A stretch of 42,314 nucleotides of DNA from Oppiella nova (taxonomy: Eukaryota; Arthropoda; Arachnida; Sarcoptiformes; Oppiidae): NCBI GenBank assembly GCA_905397405.1, contig CAJPVJ010000091.1:1-42314 (forward strand), written 5' to 3'. Below are positions 1 through 11,614 of the stretch, in pieces. The position numbers and the translations under genes were made by a program. The notes under the pieces were generated by a model, which was not told where the DNA came from, did no database searches, and was given only the letters and a program-made list of their open reading frames with translations. Each line of letters opens with the position of its first letter. Within the stretch, counting starts at the first letter, position 1.

Positions 1-1
1 T

Positions 2-226
2 CCGCCGCCATCGCTGACCTCCGCGGCCGGACTCCGGCGGACATATCCCACGAGTTTGAGTCCATTGAGTAATCGCTTCCATCCCTACAAACCGCCAGTG
101 ATTCCCGGTTTGGGAGGAATGCAATCCATTCCCGGAGTTCCCCAGATGGCCAACCCATCGGCCCTCAGTATGTATTACCCGTATTCACTATACGGAGGAA
201 GGATAGGACCTCCGGTTCACCCCTAA
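2..226 (+). CDS. C-terminal end of a protein-coding gene (partial, 5' end outside window)
   Basis: The frame is open from the first base and ends with TAA at 224-226, giving 74 residues. The stretch is much richer in GC than anything to its right, and the change at about position 230 to very AT-rich DNA is abrupt, as expected at a stop codon followed by a 3' UTR. The peptide has 16 prolines in 74 residues plus many Gly, Ser and Tyr. Visible patches are NRFHPYKPP (residues 24-32) and SMYYPYSLYGG (56-66), and it ends in PPVHP. There are no Cys, no membrane segment and no catalytic motif. Such low-complexity Pro/Tyr tails are common at the C-termini of developmental transcription factors and RNA-binding proteins, and that is as far as I can take it; the family is not identifiable from this tail. 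It is probably the last exon, since no splice acceptor needs to be invoked inside it. Confidence 0.8.
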   Translation, partial: PPPSLTSAAGLRRTYPTSLSPLSNRFHPYKPPVIPGLGGMQSIPGVPQMANPSALSMYYPYSLYGGRIGPPVHP

Positions 227-536
227 GACACCGACCGATCGATTGTAAGCCAAATATCGATATATTCTCACAAAATATTATTATAATTATTGTAATTATA
301 TTTCAATCGAAAATGAGTTCAAAATAATAAGCAAAATATTAATTATAATATGAATAATAATTGAAATAATGATAATATTTACTGAGAAGAAATTAATTAT
401 AAATATAATTTAAAAACAATTACTCATATCTCTTGTCGATTGTATATAAATTATATATAAATATATAAGTTTCAATGAATTATAAAATTATATAAATAAT
501 GATAAAAATTCTTTATATAAATTATAAATAAATAAA
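227..536 (+). other. candidate 3' UTR with polyadenylation signals
   Basis: This stretch directly follows the stop codon at 224-226. It is strongly AT-rich with no open frame. Two overlapping AATAAA hexamers sit at 527-532 and 531-536, about 300 bases after the stop. In such AT-rich DNA the hexamer also occurs by chance, so the true cleavage site could be elsewhere. Confidence 0.45.
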
Positions 537-2507
537 AAACTTTAAACCAGAATTCTATTGACAAATGTATCGTAAATTATTGTGAAGTTTTACTCAAAAA
601 CCGATTTTTTGATTTATATTTTAAGCCAAAACAAACGCAAATTACAAAATAAAAAAGTTTTGAAAATTAAATTTATTGTGTTTTTAATTAATATTAATAA
701 ATCGATTTGTGATCTAGATAGATGCTCATTAAAGTCTGAGTCAATTAACTAGTAATTAATGGAAAAACACATTTTAGGACACATTTATAATACGATATAT
801 ATTTCAGTGCTCATAAACGGACCCGTCTCATTTAATGAACTAATATTTTTCTGTTAATTATTTTATTTTCGTCTCACATTTGAAATTAATGCCAGACATG
901 AGAGTGCATTGAATACTCGCTTTACATATCATTAGAAAACAGTTTTATTTTTATATATTTCAAGTTAAAAAACTATTTTATCGCCAGAAAACATCGCATA
1001 AATTGATAAAACATTTGACTCATAATTAAGTGAAATATAATACTGAAGTTAATTGAAATTTCAGCAAAAAAGTAAATGGCATTTCAAACGGAGAATTGTG
1101 TAAAATTTGTAACTTTTTGTTAGTTTTTTCTGTTGAAAATTGTATACAAATTGAGATTCAGTTCAGAATATATATATATAGTGAGGAAGTATTCAATTAA
1201 TTCTTGCTATTAATGTAATTTCAAAGCAAAAGTCATATTCATTTGATAATTGAATTTGATTTGAGTTAAGATTTATAGAGTATTATTAGGCATACAGAAT
1301 AGCCGTTGAAATACACATAGCATATAAAAATCCTATTTCTTTATTCAAACACTTTGTGTTATCTAATCAGTGAAACACTTAAACAATGATTAAGTCAATT
1401 ATATAACACATAATCAGACAATATATTTAATATCTACCGAAAGAATGCTTTTAATACCCAAATAAATACCAATACTTATGAATTGAATGCTTTTGGCGGC
1501 ACTGACTGCCACTCGAGTCCCACTTTAATCCTAAATAAACTCTTCACACAAGCTATCAGTAACTTCTCATTTTGATGGCAAATATCTCTCGCAAAACAAA
1601 GTAAAAATATCAAAAAACTTGAATATAAATGTCAACAACAAAAAAGTTTTCAAATCCAATGCGACGATGAGAGAAAAATCGTAAATAAATTGTTGCAAAA
1701 TATGTAGTCTTTTAAAAGCATTCCTCTAATTATTTAAATCGCGAAATGAATGTTAAGCTATAGTTAGTTAGCGAGGAGGGAGGGAGGGAGAGGGAGATAG
1801 AGAGCTAAATGAACGTTAATTATAAGGCCTTCGTATGTCAGGAAAGGCATCATATTTCAGGCCATTTGTGAACAGATGAGAGAAACAGTTTTTAAGTGAA
1901 AACCCCATTTTCAACGACTCTTTTTCATCACAACCTACCCTTCCAAGTGATGTATAAATTTTAATTTAGTGTCACATTTGAGTTAAAAAGTCTATAAAAC
2001 ATATAAATATATCCAAAAAGCATTTTGCGTGCTAACAGTAATGGCAGGAAAAGTATGCTCAGAGAAAGATTGTATGACTTTTCTCTCGTTTTCTTACTTT
2101 CTTTATGTCTTTCTCTCACACTTCATAACACATTGAAAACTACTGATGTCTAACGATTGCCTGGGACTGTATGGCTGTGGTGTTTGTGTCGCTCACAATC
2201 CCTATCCCCTCCACACAAATGTATGGCATGAATGGTAAGAGCGCTGTAATGCCAAGAATGCAGATATAAATTGGTTCGTGAATTGTGTGACATTTGTTAT
2301 GAGGACAACACGTTTGTTGTATCATTCAATTGATGTACATTTTCGGTGGCTATAAATTATACGCCACTAGTTTTGAGTGCCATTAACTTTCACAAAGACT
2401 GAGTCTATGGCTCATCCGTATGTGTGTCACAGTCTCTCTACGCGAAGATATCTATGATATTGGCACCGAAACCACAAACAAAGTGGTGTCTCATGTATTC
2501 AGTCAAT

Positions 2508-2510
<3 letters not shown>
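537..2510. other. AT-rich non-coding stretch
   Basis: No credible exon, RNA gene or transposon was seen. It holds scattered AATAAA hexamers and an interrupted purine tract (GGGA/GAGA) at about 1774-1804. If the 3' UTR of the upstream gene is long, the first part could belong to it. Confidence 0.5.

Positions 2511-2543
<33 letters not shown>
2511..2543. repeat. GA microsatellite
   Basis: Uninterrupted AG dinucleotide run of 33 bases. Confidence 0.95.
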
Positions 2544-2545
<2 letters not shown>

Positions 2546-3787
2546 TCTTATTACTGTTTCAACCGATTCTCTAATATTCTTAACGTTAACTTCAATGCAA
2601 AATAGATTGCAATGAGTTTTTATAGTAGTATTTCCGCTAAACTGTTGGCAAAAAATACTTTTTATGGCTTTTATGGCTGACGAGGGATTCCTTTCACTTT
2701 CTTTCTCAAAAATTTTATGTGAATTACTTTTTTCTGCTGCAAAATATACAAAATATATTCAAATCTCTTACCAGAAAAAGCCTAATGTAAGCATTCATTG
2801 AAAGCAAATGTCTGTTATTATTGCTATTATTTTTTATGAATCAATGAATTTCATGCAAATAGACGACAAACAGAAAGTTTATACATATTTATAAAATGTT
2901 TGCACAAACAACTTAAAATAAGTTACTTGTGATAATAAATTTTGAGATAATCAACAGAAAACGAAATAAAATAATTAATTTGCGCAAATAAAATAAAGTT
3001 TTTCAGTTAATTAGTCATAAATAAATGTCAATTTTAAGCACCGAAAGCATTAAAATTATAAATCATATATATATATTTTTAAAAAGTAAACCTAATTATT
3101 ATTTTCGGTGGTAGTGATAAACAAACTGAAATATTGCCTGTATTTATATTTGGAAAATTTGTTCATGCAAATATTTGCCACGGTAAACAATATTTTGCAA
3201 TACGTTTATCGCATTCAAAAACACTAATTGTGTACAAAAATCGCATTTATTATACGAGTTAACGATTTGTTTGTTACGAAACTTATTGGTGTAGAAAAAA
3301 TTCATCGAAAACACAGAATCCCTGGAAAATAGAGACGAGTTTCGCAGATATTTCTATTTAATAGGAACTGGAGTACAGAGAGTAAGGGACTGACAGTGAG
3401 TTTTGATTGATTACCGGTGCCGTCATTGTCTGGGCTATAAGAGCGATATATCTCTAGTCATTAGTTTAGAGTCTGTTTTTCTCGCATATAATATGTGTTT
3501 GAGTTTTGCTCAAATAAAGAGACGTTAAGAAAAGTCAGAGAGTATTGAATGAGTGAATGATGTAATGGGATAGACTGGTGGATATGGCTGATGGAGGGGA
3601 GGGGGTGTCGACCAGAAGTAAGGCCTACGAGAGAGTGGAAAAAGATGGATAGATTTGTGCAATCATTTTGTTGGCATTTATTTTTGCATTACTCGTGAAA
3701 AAACTCATGTAATGATTCTGTAATGAAGTGAAAGGACAGCAAATTCTTATGCCTTTCGCAAGGAATCGGTTGTGAAATGCGAGCCAT

Positions 3788-3828
3788 CAGTGCTCTAGTC
3801 TACCAGTGCTCTCAGTCTACCAGTGCTC
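3788..3828. repeat. 17-bp tandem repeat, about 2.5 copies
   Basis: Units CAGTGCTCTAGTCTAC (3788-3803) and CAGTGCTCTCAGTCTAC (3804-3820) are followed by a partial unit CAGTGCTC. The unit boundary creates TACCAGTGC at 3801 and 3818, the 9-mer that recurs across the window. Confidence 0.8.
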
Positions 3829-5092
3829 ATGGATTTCGGGCATTCAGTTCATTATACGGGACTAATTCATCAAATAAGGGCCGGGAGTGTGCGGCCACTG
3901 TATGGCAGATACTGAGTAGTGGATTGGTATGTGAGAAGCGCTGGTAGATTGAGGGACGACTGCACACAACAAATGCATCGTTTGTTTCGATGACAATGAA
4001 GAATGGATTGTCTGATAAGAGACGAGAAATGCTTGTGTAATGCAATACAAGCGCCATTCCCTTCCATACATCCCATTCCCTTCATTCATTTGATGCATTT
4101 TTCATATTACTATTCATTGAACTAAATATTGAAATATTGGACAAAATAATGAGATCTGCGATCAAAACACTGTTAGCCTCTCAATCATTAATGACTTAAT
4201 CCATGTCATGATCTCTCGTTAATGTTAAAAGTATTAAAATGAATGATATTTGATATGCGAGACAACTATTAGATGAATACAAACTTTAAATAGAAATTTA
4301 AATTTGCTATCAGAGACACATGTCTAATGAGAATCTCTTAATTTTAATAATTATTCATTTTATACCGTAAACTAGTTATTAAAATAATTATGAAAAAACA
4401 GTGAATAGAAAAAAGTGTCTAAGATAATTATTGCAATAAATAATGAAAATATTATTCAAATTTTCGAGAAAAAATTAACTCTTATAAGAAATAATTGCCT
4501 CAAGTTTTTGAAATGAGAAAATTTTTTAATAAATGGTGTTTTCAATGGGGGTAAAGGGAAGGGGAATGGGATGCGAATGACTGGCAAAGAATCAAACTAT
4601 TAATAGAGTTAACACACCATCCGATGGCAACTCTTATGGCACTGGATGTATGAGTGATGCGATTCCCGGCGCTAATATGCACTCAATTTCTCTGTAATAA
4701 ATGTCTTGAAACGCCAAATGTATACTTCATTTATCATATATATGGCTATAATTCATGTGAAAAATGCGCGCAAATTATCAAGAGCTAGGCATTTGATTGA
4801 ATATTAAAAATAAAAAATGAAATAAAAAGTTATTTTGTAAGTAGCAACAAGAAAATGGTTTTCTACTCTAATCATATGTTAAACCGTGTAATCAGTTTAT
4901 ATTATCGACAAATGTGTCGATTATTTTCTGCAACGAAATGTGGAAATGGATGCCAGAGAATCGAGATGGCAATCAATGAGATATTTTTTGTTATAAAAAA
5001 AGTTTTCAAACAAAACAAAATATTACAGCGAAAGTGATATCAAGAGTCGCGGTCGACGTGTTTGGAAATCATAATCACTGCCTAAGAGTTAT

Positions 5093-5095
<3 letters not shown>

Positions 5096-5127
<32 letters not shown>
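5096..5127. repeat. GA microsatellite
   Basis: Uninterrupted GA run. Confidence 0.95.
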
Positions 5128-5131
<4 letters not shown>

Positions 5132-5387
5132 ATTTTTGTATTTTTTTGAAATAAATTATTACACATAAAAATCACTGAATGTGACCAAAAAATTTATAAA
5201 AATTGTTTTGATATGATATGTGAGTAGTGTGCGTTTGGAAAAGTATAAGTGGGTATGGCCTCCGGGCGCTTATCACTATAAATTTATGTTAATGTGTTGT
5301 CCGCAAACAATCTCCATTGCCATCGGAGACGACATACAAACTGATCCGGAATTACATCTGAAGTTTTCTGGAGATAATGGACATCAG

Positions 5388-5409
5388 GAGAGAGAGAGAG
5401 AGAGAGAGA
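5388..5409. repeat. GA microsatellite
   Basis: Uninterrupted GA run. A CT run lies 55 bases to the right, so the two could pair as a hairpin. Confidence 0.95.
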
Positions 5410-5464
5410 CTCTGGAGAGCCTGTGACTGATAAGAGGGCCGAACCGATAAAATAGTGGTACAAA

Positions 5465-5488
5465 TCTCTCTCTCTCTCTCTCTCTCTC
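5465..5488. repeat. CT microsatellite
   Basis: Uninterrupted CT run, complementary to the GA run at 5388-5409. Confidence 0.95.
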
Positions 5489-6038
5489 AAACATGTCATA
5501 ATGAGAGAGAAAATGCATTTACTCGTCGAGCAGAAAGATAAGTGATTTGGATGTTGGAGATGACGATATGTGTACTGTTTGTGCACTAATATACTGGCGC
5601 ACAGACTCCTTGCACACACTGAGAGCCCCGGTGTTTGGCATTTTGAATGCCATCGCTATGTATGTGAGCCGAGAGGACAGGCATCAGAAAAAATACTGAT
5701 GACTCGTCTGTTGCCGCTTCACGTGAAATGTCACAAATGGTTCGCATATAAAGTGACAAACATTTGATAAATACTTCATATTATGAGAGCAAAAGCCGCG
5801 CCGCAAACACAACACACAAACTGTTAGTCGTTTTGAGTCTTTGGGCCTTAAATCTTGTCGTCATATCTTTCTTATCATATTTTTTTCATTCGCTTTGATT
5901 TCATTTGACTTTTAAGTTCTCAAGTCATCAGTGAATATCTATATATAAATATCGGAGTTATTAATATATTTAAAGTTGATTTTATCGAATTAAACAAAAC
6001 TTGTTTTTGAAGATAGTTCATTTTTTGTCAAGTCTCTC

Positions 6039-6041
<3 letters not shown>

Positions 6042-6072
<31 letters not shown>
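6042..6072. repeat. CT microsatellite
   Basis: Uninterrupted CT run. Confidence 0.95.
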
Positions 6073-6075
<3 letters not shown>

Positions 6076-7008
6076 GTTGAGTTAAAACAAAACTGTCGTA
6101 TGTTTTATATAATAAGTCTTTCTCTCTCTCATCAGTTATTTTGATGCCATAAATGAGTTGAAAAGCGGATTCCTATCGATATTCAAATTGTCAAATGTTT
6201 ATAATTAGGAGAAATTGTTGGCATTTTCTAAGGGTTTGCGTCGATTCGCGAGCAGATAAGGAACAGTCGTTTTTCTGTTTGTGGTATGAATTTCATAGGA
6301 AATACATGAAATGCAAAAAAAGAAATGCTATTTTGTGTTGAGAATCGTATGACAGTTAGATAAATAAGAAATGACTGCAAAATAAATGTTAGAATAATTG
6401 GTCGTAAAAACATTGCTGGCTAAATGTGGTACAGAATTTGCAGTTAGACATCGCATGTATGGCCTCTCATAAGTATGAAATTCTGTTCAAAATGTGTTAT
6501 TCCTATGGCTGTGGCACTGGTAGGGGGAGAGGATGTTGACCGTAGAAATGGGTTACGACACGAAACCGCTTACAATGTAATTAATTTCGGTGTTTGTGTG
6601 CTAACTGTGCGCTTTATAAACAATTTTCGTTGACTATTATATAAAATATTAAATGTTAGGCAACTCTATGGTAGTCAGTCTAACAGCACACACACCACAC
6701 GACCGCAACACTCATAGAGAAATTGTTTTCAATTACCGAAACTATTATTTATATACATTTTGCACATAAATTATTCCCCTATTTATGGGCAATATTTCAA
6801 ATATAAAAACGACTTTATTTGTAATGTTAAGCGAAAATGTTTGAAAAATTCAAATTGATTTCCAATAACTAGTCGTCCACTGTATGTGCCATTCGTATGA
6901 TGAGAGTTATGGTCTAAAGCCATAGTACAGTGTATATGGTGTTTGTGGCCATAAAAATAATAAATTTGCGGCCAACACATAATCATATATCATTCGGGAA
7001 CTGCCATT

Positions 7009-7027
7009 GTGTGTGAGTGTGTGTGTG
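7009..7027. repeat. GT microsatellite
   Basis: GT run with one GA interruption, four bases before a pair of GCACTGGTA motifs. Confidence 0.85.
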
Positions 7028-7030
7028 CGA

Positions 7031-7056
7031 GCACTGGTAGTCTACTGGCACTGGTA
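7031..7056. repeat. paired GCACTGGTA motif, 17-bp spacing
   Basis: GCACTGGTA occurs at 7031-7039 and 7048-7056. Their 17-bp spacing equals the period of the tandem repeat at 3788-3828. The reverse strand reads as a diverged copy of the same unit. Confidence 0.7.
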
Positions 7057-7784
7057 TGATAGATATATCCCATTGACAGCACCCAAAAACTCGTATAGCA
7101 CTGGATCTCCGGAATTGGCTTTTCATAACATTTTTTGATTTATTATTGAACACAATATTTACGGCACAATACGAACAGATTATGTGTGCATTCAAATCGA
7201 CACCAAAAATATTTATAAATTTCTAAAAATGTATTTTCAAAACAACTCTTACGACAGACATTGATAACCGATTTGACGGCTTTTATGGCCAGAAGTGATA
7301 AATTAAACAAAACTATTTTTTATGATTGTATACAAGGGTTGAGTGAAAAATACTAGTCAATGAAATCCAATACCTCTTTAGCCGACAGAAGAAATTTTCT
7401 AATCATTGAATGAAAAGTCATTTTTCAATATTGAGAATAAGAGTGAGAGAAATACACGGCAATAGTGTAGTGAATATAATGTAAGAAATGGTTTTATGTG
7501 ATTATAGACCATAGTATGGATTCAGCGAAAACTGACGGCCCCTTCCCAACAGCCATATATCTATACGGCTGCACAATATGTGCCCAAACAATACGAGACA
7601 CAAAACGCTTATAAGGAAAGCATTTGTCCGCCGAGAATAATGGACTCAAGCATATCATCAATCGTATGGCAAATAAAGTCATTTTTCATTCTTCATGGCT
7701 TCAAGTTTTTTATGGATTGCATGGATAGTAAAGATGTGCACAAAATAATGCAATAAATTGTGAGTTAGAGTAAGGATAGTATGG

Positions 7785-7911
7785 TATGAGTGTTATTCTG
7801 TAATACAGAAGCGTGTGATTTATATTATATGGAGAAATATATATATAAATACAGTTCCATATAATCAATCATATCATGCATTGGCTATTATATGGCAGTA
7901 TGAGTGGCACA
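7785..7911 (+). repeat. left arm of perfect 127-bp inverted repeat
   Basis: Identical over its full length to the reverse complement of 8397-8523. It stops matching at 7784/8524 and 7912/8396. Confidence 0.97.
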
Positions 7912-8034
7912 ACCTGTGCTCTCACCAAACCATCCAACCTCTGAGCGTCATTTGATTGGCCACCGGACGGCGCACTCGATTGTTTCGGTTTCAATTGATC
8001 CAACTTTACGTCTGGAGTCCAGTCAACGCCGGTC

Positions 8035-8053
8035 TGTGTGTGTGTGTGTGTGA
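8035..8053. repeat. GT microsatellite
   Basis: Uninterrupted TG run inside the spacer of the 127-bp inverted repeat. Confidence 0.95.
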
Positions 8054-8276
8054 GAAGGGATGCTATGGTTTTGACGTTTAAAATCATAGCCGAGCCAAGA
8101 CCCAAATGATGATATATTCTGGTAAAGTGATGGCCCCATAAGCCATATAACAATCACAGCCATCAACAATTGTCTCACATGTGTATGTATGAGCCCATAG
8201 TCACACGTACTGTATATAAAATATGAGCCCAACTTTTGTCAAACTCATTAATGCCATCCATTCTCTCTCCCTTCGC

Positions 8277-8279
<3 letters not shown>

Positions 8280-8313
<34 letters not shown>
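8280..8313. repeat. CT microsatellite
   Basis: Uninterrupted CT run inside the spacer of the 127-bp inverted repeat. Confidence 0.95.
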
Positions 8314-8316
<3 letters not shown>

Positions 8317-8396
8317 CATTCTGGTGAGCCCTGCCTGTCCTCATCTCCTTGTGTGCATCAATTATACGACTGAGTGTTACATGAGTTGGCATTTTG

Positions 8397-8523
8397 TGTG
8401 CCACTCATACTGCCATATAATAGCCAATGCATGATATGATTGATTATATGGAACTGTATTTATATATATATTTCTCCATATAATATAAATCACACGCTTC
8501 TGTATTACAGAATAACACTCATA
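8397..8523 (-). repeat. right arm of perfect 127-bp inverted repeat
   Basis: Reverse complement of 7785-7911 without a single mismatch. Confidence 0.97.
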
Positions 8524-10768
8524 GACTCCTCTGTATATAGTATTACATCCAAAAACCTCGAGTCTCTGGTACTGTACTCTCAATATACAGCATATTCTGT
8601 GAACAATAAACACATGTATGGAAACGACTCACACAACCGGCCACAACATGCTATACCCGATCATCAGTTATTTTTCTCTCCCCATCGCCTGTCATACCCC
8701 TCCCAATCCCTTGCATACAAGTGTATCAATATTTTGACTCATATTTTTGGTGAAGATGTGGTGATAGTAGAAAGTTATCTAAAAAGTCAAAATTCTTGAC
8801 TATATTTTTCTCGGTGTTAATGAAAATAAGCTCATATTTTGTGTATAATCACAGTCTAAGCCGTCAATCGATTGCTAGCATTGAAATGCAATTAATCAAT
8901 GAATACGTGATTGATATGAAAAACTGATTAATGAGTCTCAATAGGCATTGAATTTTTCCCACACTTTATGCTAAACTGTTTTAAATCAATGAAATGCTCA
9001 AAACAAAATTGAATGAATGTGTATACAGAATACAATCGCTTATTATACTGTGAAATGAATTTTTTGACACAATATTTAATCTTTAGAGACAAACAGACGA
9101 AAAACATTTCATTTTCATATATTTTCTATAATAAGATGTGTTTTCTCAACGAGAAATCTGTAATCAAAAATGTGAAATAAATATGGTTTGATGTTTGAGT
9201 GGAAAAGTTTTTCATTCATTTCAGTTGTAAGACAACGATTTGAAAATAGTTTTTTGAAAAATTGAAAACAGTATGCAATGGGAATAAAAAACAAAAAACA
9301 GATATGTTTTGAGTGAATGTCATATAAATTTCATTTGAATGCACGGCTCGATTGCAGCCAATAGTGTATGAAACGATAAAATTCATGCGATATTTGTTTC
9401 GCTAAAAAACAAGTTTAGCCATCATTTGAGGGCTAAATTCAAAATATGAACAGTAATTCATTGTTTTGTATGAAAAAGTTAGTGTTTGAAAGGCTTTGGT
9501 AAAGGGTTAGAGAAATGGGGAAAAAACTTTTTGTTGCTTTTCATAAATATAGAGAAAAGTGTACACAAAACATATTCTCAACAGATTCTCGACTCATAAA
9601 AACGCTGCACTCAATCAAAAGCAAGTAATCAAAATGTTGTTGATTTTCTTTTTGAATGTTATTTTAAACATACTTTCAATTAATATATACATCGCAAAAA
9701 ACACGTATAATTTTTGTGGCCATTCAATGACTTGTATTATACGATTGGCAGCGAAATCAGTGCTGTTTTTTCGGTGAACAAAGAAAGGGTTTTGTAGTCT
9801 CTAGTGATGTGTGTATTGAAAAGTTATTGATAGATAAGCGCCTAAACACCACACCATTTACTACCAGAATATAAAGGGATCTATAATTAAAAACTCCAAT
9901 CAATGGCACAAATAATCGCATCACAAGTGCTGGTAATGTGTGTTTGGATGAAGTTTACCAGATGTCTGCGGTTTACAATCATATGAATTGTGTGTTTTGA
10001 GAGATTTGAGTCAAATTAAAATTATAAGAAATGAATTGAAAGATTTGAAATGAAAATATAAAATAAAAACGGATTGACAGCTGAAGTGAAAAAAATTAGA
10101 TGGATTGCTGTACACCATATTGTTTATATATATATAGACAAACAGATAGAAAAGGCACTTATGATATATCATATGAGTGATTGAGACATTGAGAAAAATA
10201 TGGCACTAATAGTGAAAATATAAAATAAATTGTGTACGGGGTGATCTATGTAAAAGCTAGTACAGTGCACTGTATATACTGTGCGAATATTGTATTATAT
10301 AAGAGATTTGTTGTACAGAATTATGTGAGGCTTAAGTAATTGGGCGACAATTTTGGGTTTCGAGTGGTTTTTGAAGTCTTTAGGAGAGAGTAATAGTTAT
10401 ATCAATAGATAGAGATTGAGATAAGAGTGGATGATATGAAGCGCACGATTTGCTGAGCTATCGGTGCCTTAAATCTATTGGCAATAATACGTGACGAGGC
10501 GTCCGACCAGATACTTCTGGAGCACTGGTAGCTCTCACAGACAGCCCGGACAATATTATTGCCAGACATTCATTCACGCCATTCAAACACATAATACTTG
10601 ACGTGTGATTGGGTGCAGAATATATTGTCTACTCGTATATACAGAATATTTATACAGAATATACGGACAATGAGTATATGAGCAGCACTTTTGTGAGGAT
10701 AGCTATAGTGAACCGATTCTGTCGTTTCTAATAACAATCCAATTCACAGACAATCAAACTGTAAGACA

Positions 10769-10918
10769 ATGGCAAACATTGGGTCCAAACACTCCATTGG
10801 ATGGGCTCCCAGTGGCTGGAGTGGACCGGCAGGTCATACACACACTACTGGTGCTCTCATATTGGTTCTCAATCTCTTTGTATGTTTGGCAGCGGATGTG
10901 ATATTAAGTAAACACTAG
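10769..10918 (+). CDS. small open frame, 49 codons, doubtful
   Basis: ATG at 10769 and TAG at 10916-10918. The N-terminal half is Gly/Ser/Trp-rich (for example GWAPSGWSGPAG). The C-terminal half holds a hydrophobic stretch (ALILVLNLFVCLAA) that could span a membrane. The local GC is higher than in the neighbourhood. It matches nothing I recognise and is short enough to occur by chance. Confidence 0.12.
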   Translation: MANIGSKHSIGWAPSGWSGPAGHTHTTGALILVLNLFVCLAADVILSKH

Positions 10919-11580
10919 AACTCCACGAAACATACGATTCCACAGCAAAGTAGGCATTCATTTATGCATTTACTTTACATAAGACATATTGAATGGTAAT
11001 ACAGAGTGCCGGTGCGATCCTATGGCATACATCACACACAATATAGTGACACATCCAGTGCGAGGGCACCGACACCTCATTTGATATATAGTGATATACA
11101 GCCAATAATTGCCGTCAAGTCCTGTCGGCAACGTTTGGCTCATGAATGTGTGTTTACACGTCGGGAAAGGCGTCTCACTCAGCCATTCAACACCATATTT
11201 ATTCTTATGGATACCATTCCTCTACCAATCATTTCCATCATTGTCTCCATTCATTGCAAACAAATTCCTCATTCATTGCAACAAAGCGTTCACTTGTTTG
11301 CGGAATATGTTTGAAATAAAACAGAAAATTCTTGCCTTTAATAGCAATTAGTCTTTCGCTCTCAGAGTGCATACGATTTGCAAATTAATTCATTTCTCAG
11401 TTATTATGTGAAAGACAATGAGATCTCTGGATAATTAAATAGTTTGTATGTAGCTTACTGGTCATACTGGGATATTTTGATGAAATTATTTACAAATAAA
11501 GTAATACAATAAAAACTGTAGTAAAATATTTAATATAAAATATCGTGAGAAACTAGTTACTGTATTTAAAAAATTTGTAT

Positions 11581-11614
11581 AGTTTTAAGTCTAGTTTTAA
11601 GTCTAGTTTTAAGT
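11581..11614. repeat. 12-bp tandem repeat, 2.8 copies
   Basis: Unit AGTTTTAAGTCT repeated at 11581, 11593 and 11605 (last copy partial). Confidence 0.9.

Larger units (their letters stand above)
2544..7784. other. non-coding stretch with GA/CT tracts and the 9-mer motif
   Basis: No supported gene. All open frames here are short or consist mostly of Arg-Glu or Ser-Leu runs from the GA/CT tracts. It contains GA/CT tracts, a GT run and six exact copies of TACYRGTGC in either orientation (3412, 3801, 3818, 6514, 7031, 7048). Confidence 0.5.
7785..8523. mobile_element. possible fold-back element with 127-bp perfect inverted ends
   Basis: Bases 7785-7911 are the exact reverse complement of 8397-8523, with a 485-bp unique spacer. 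The outermost bases read TA TGAGTG ... CACTCA TA, which would fit a TA target-site duplication of the kind made by Tc1/mariner-like and related elements. The spacer has no transposase frame. It holds a GT run (8035-8053) and a CT run (8280-8313). The alternative is a local inverted duplication by template switching, as seen elsewhere in this window. A second copy elsewhere in the genome with the same ends would decide for a mobile element. Confidence 0.35.

Noticed and set aside
1774-1804. Purine-rich GGGA/GAGA stretch as a structured element (G-quadruplex)
   Set aside because: The G runs are short (three at most) and the order is that of a degenerate GA microsatellite.
2420-2605. Open frames with Arg-Glu or Ser-Leu repeats across GA/CT tracts (also at many other tracts)
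   Set aside because: GA/CT dinucleotide runs contain no stop codons in any frame and create such frames automatically.
11006-11314. 102-codon + strand frame
   Set aside because: Starts with GTG, has an overlapping competing frame, and shows no domain or codon pattern; probably chance in a less AT-rich patch.
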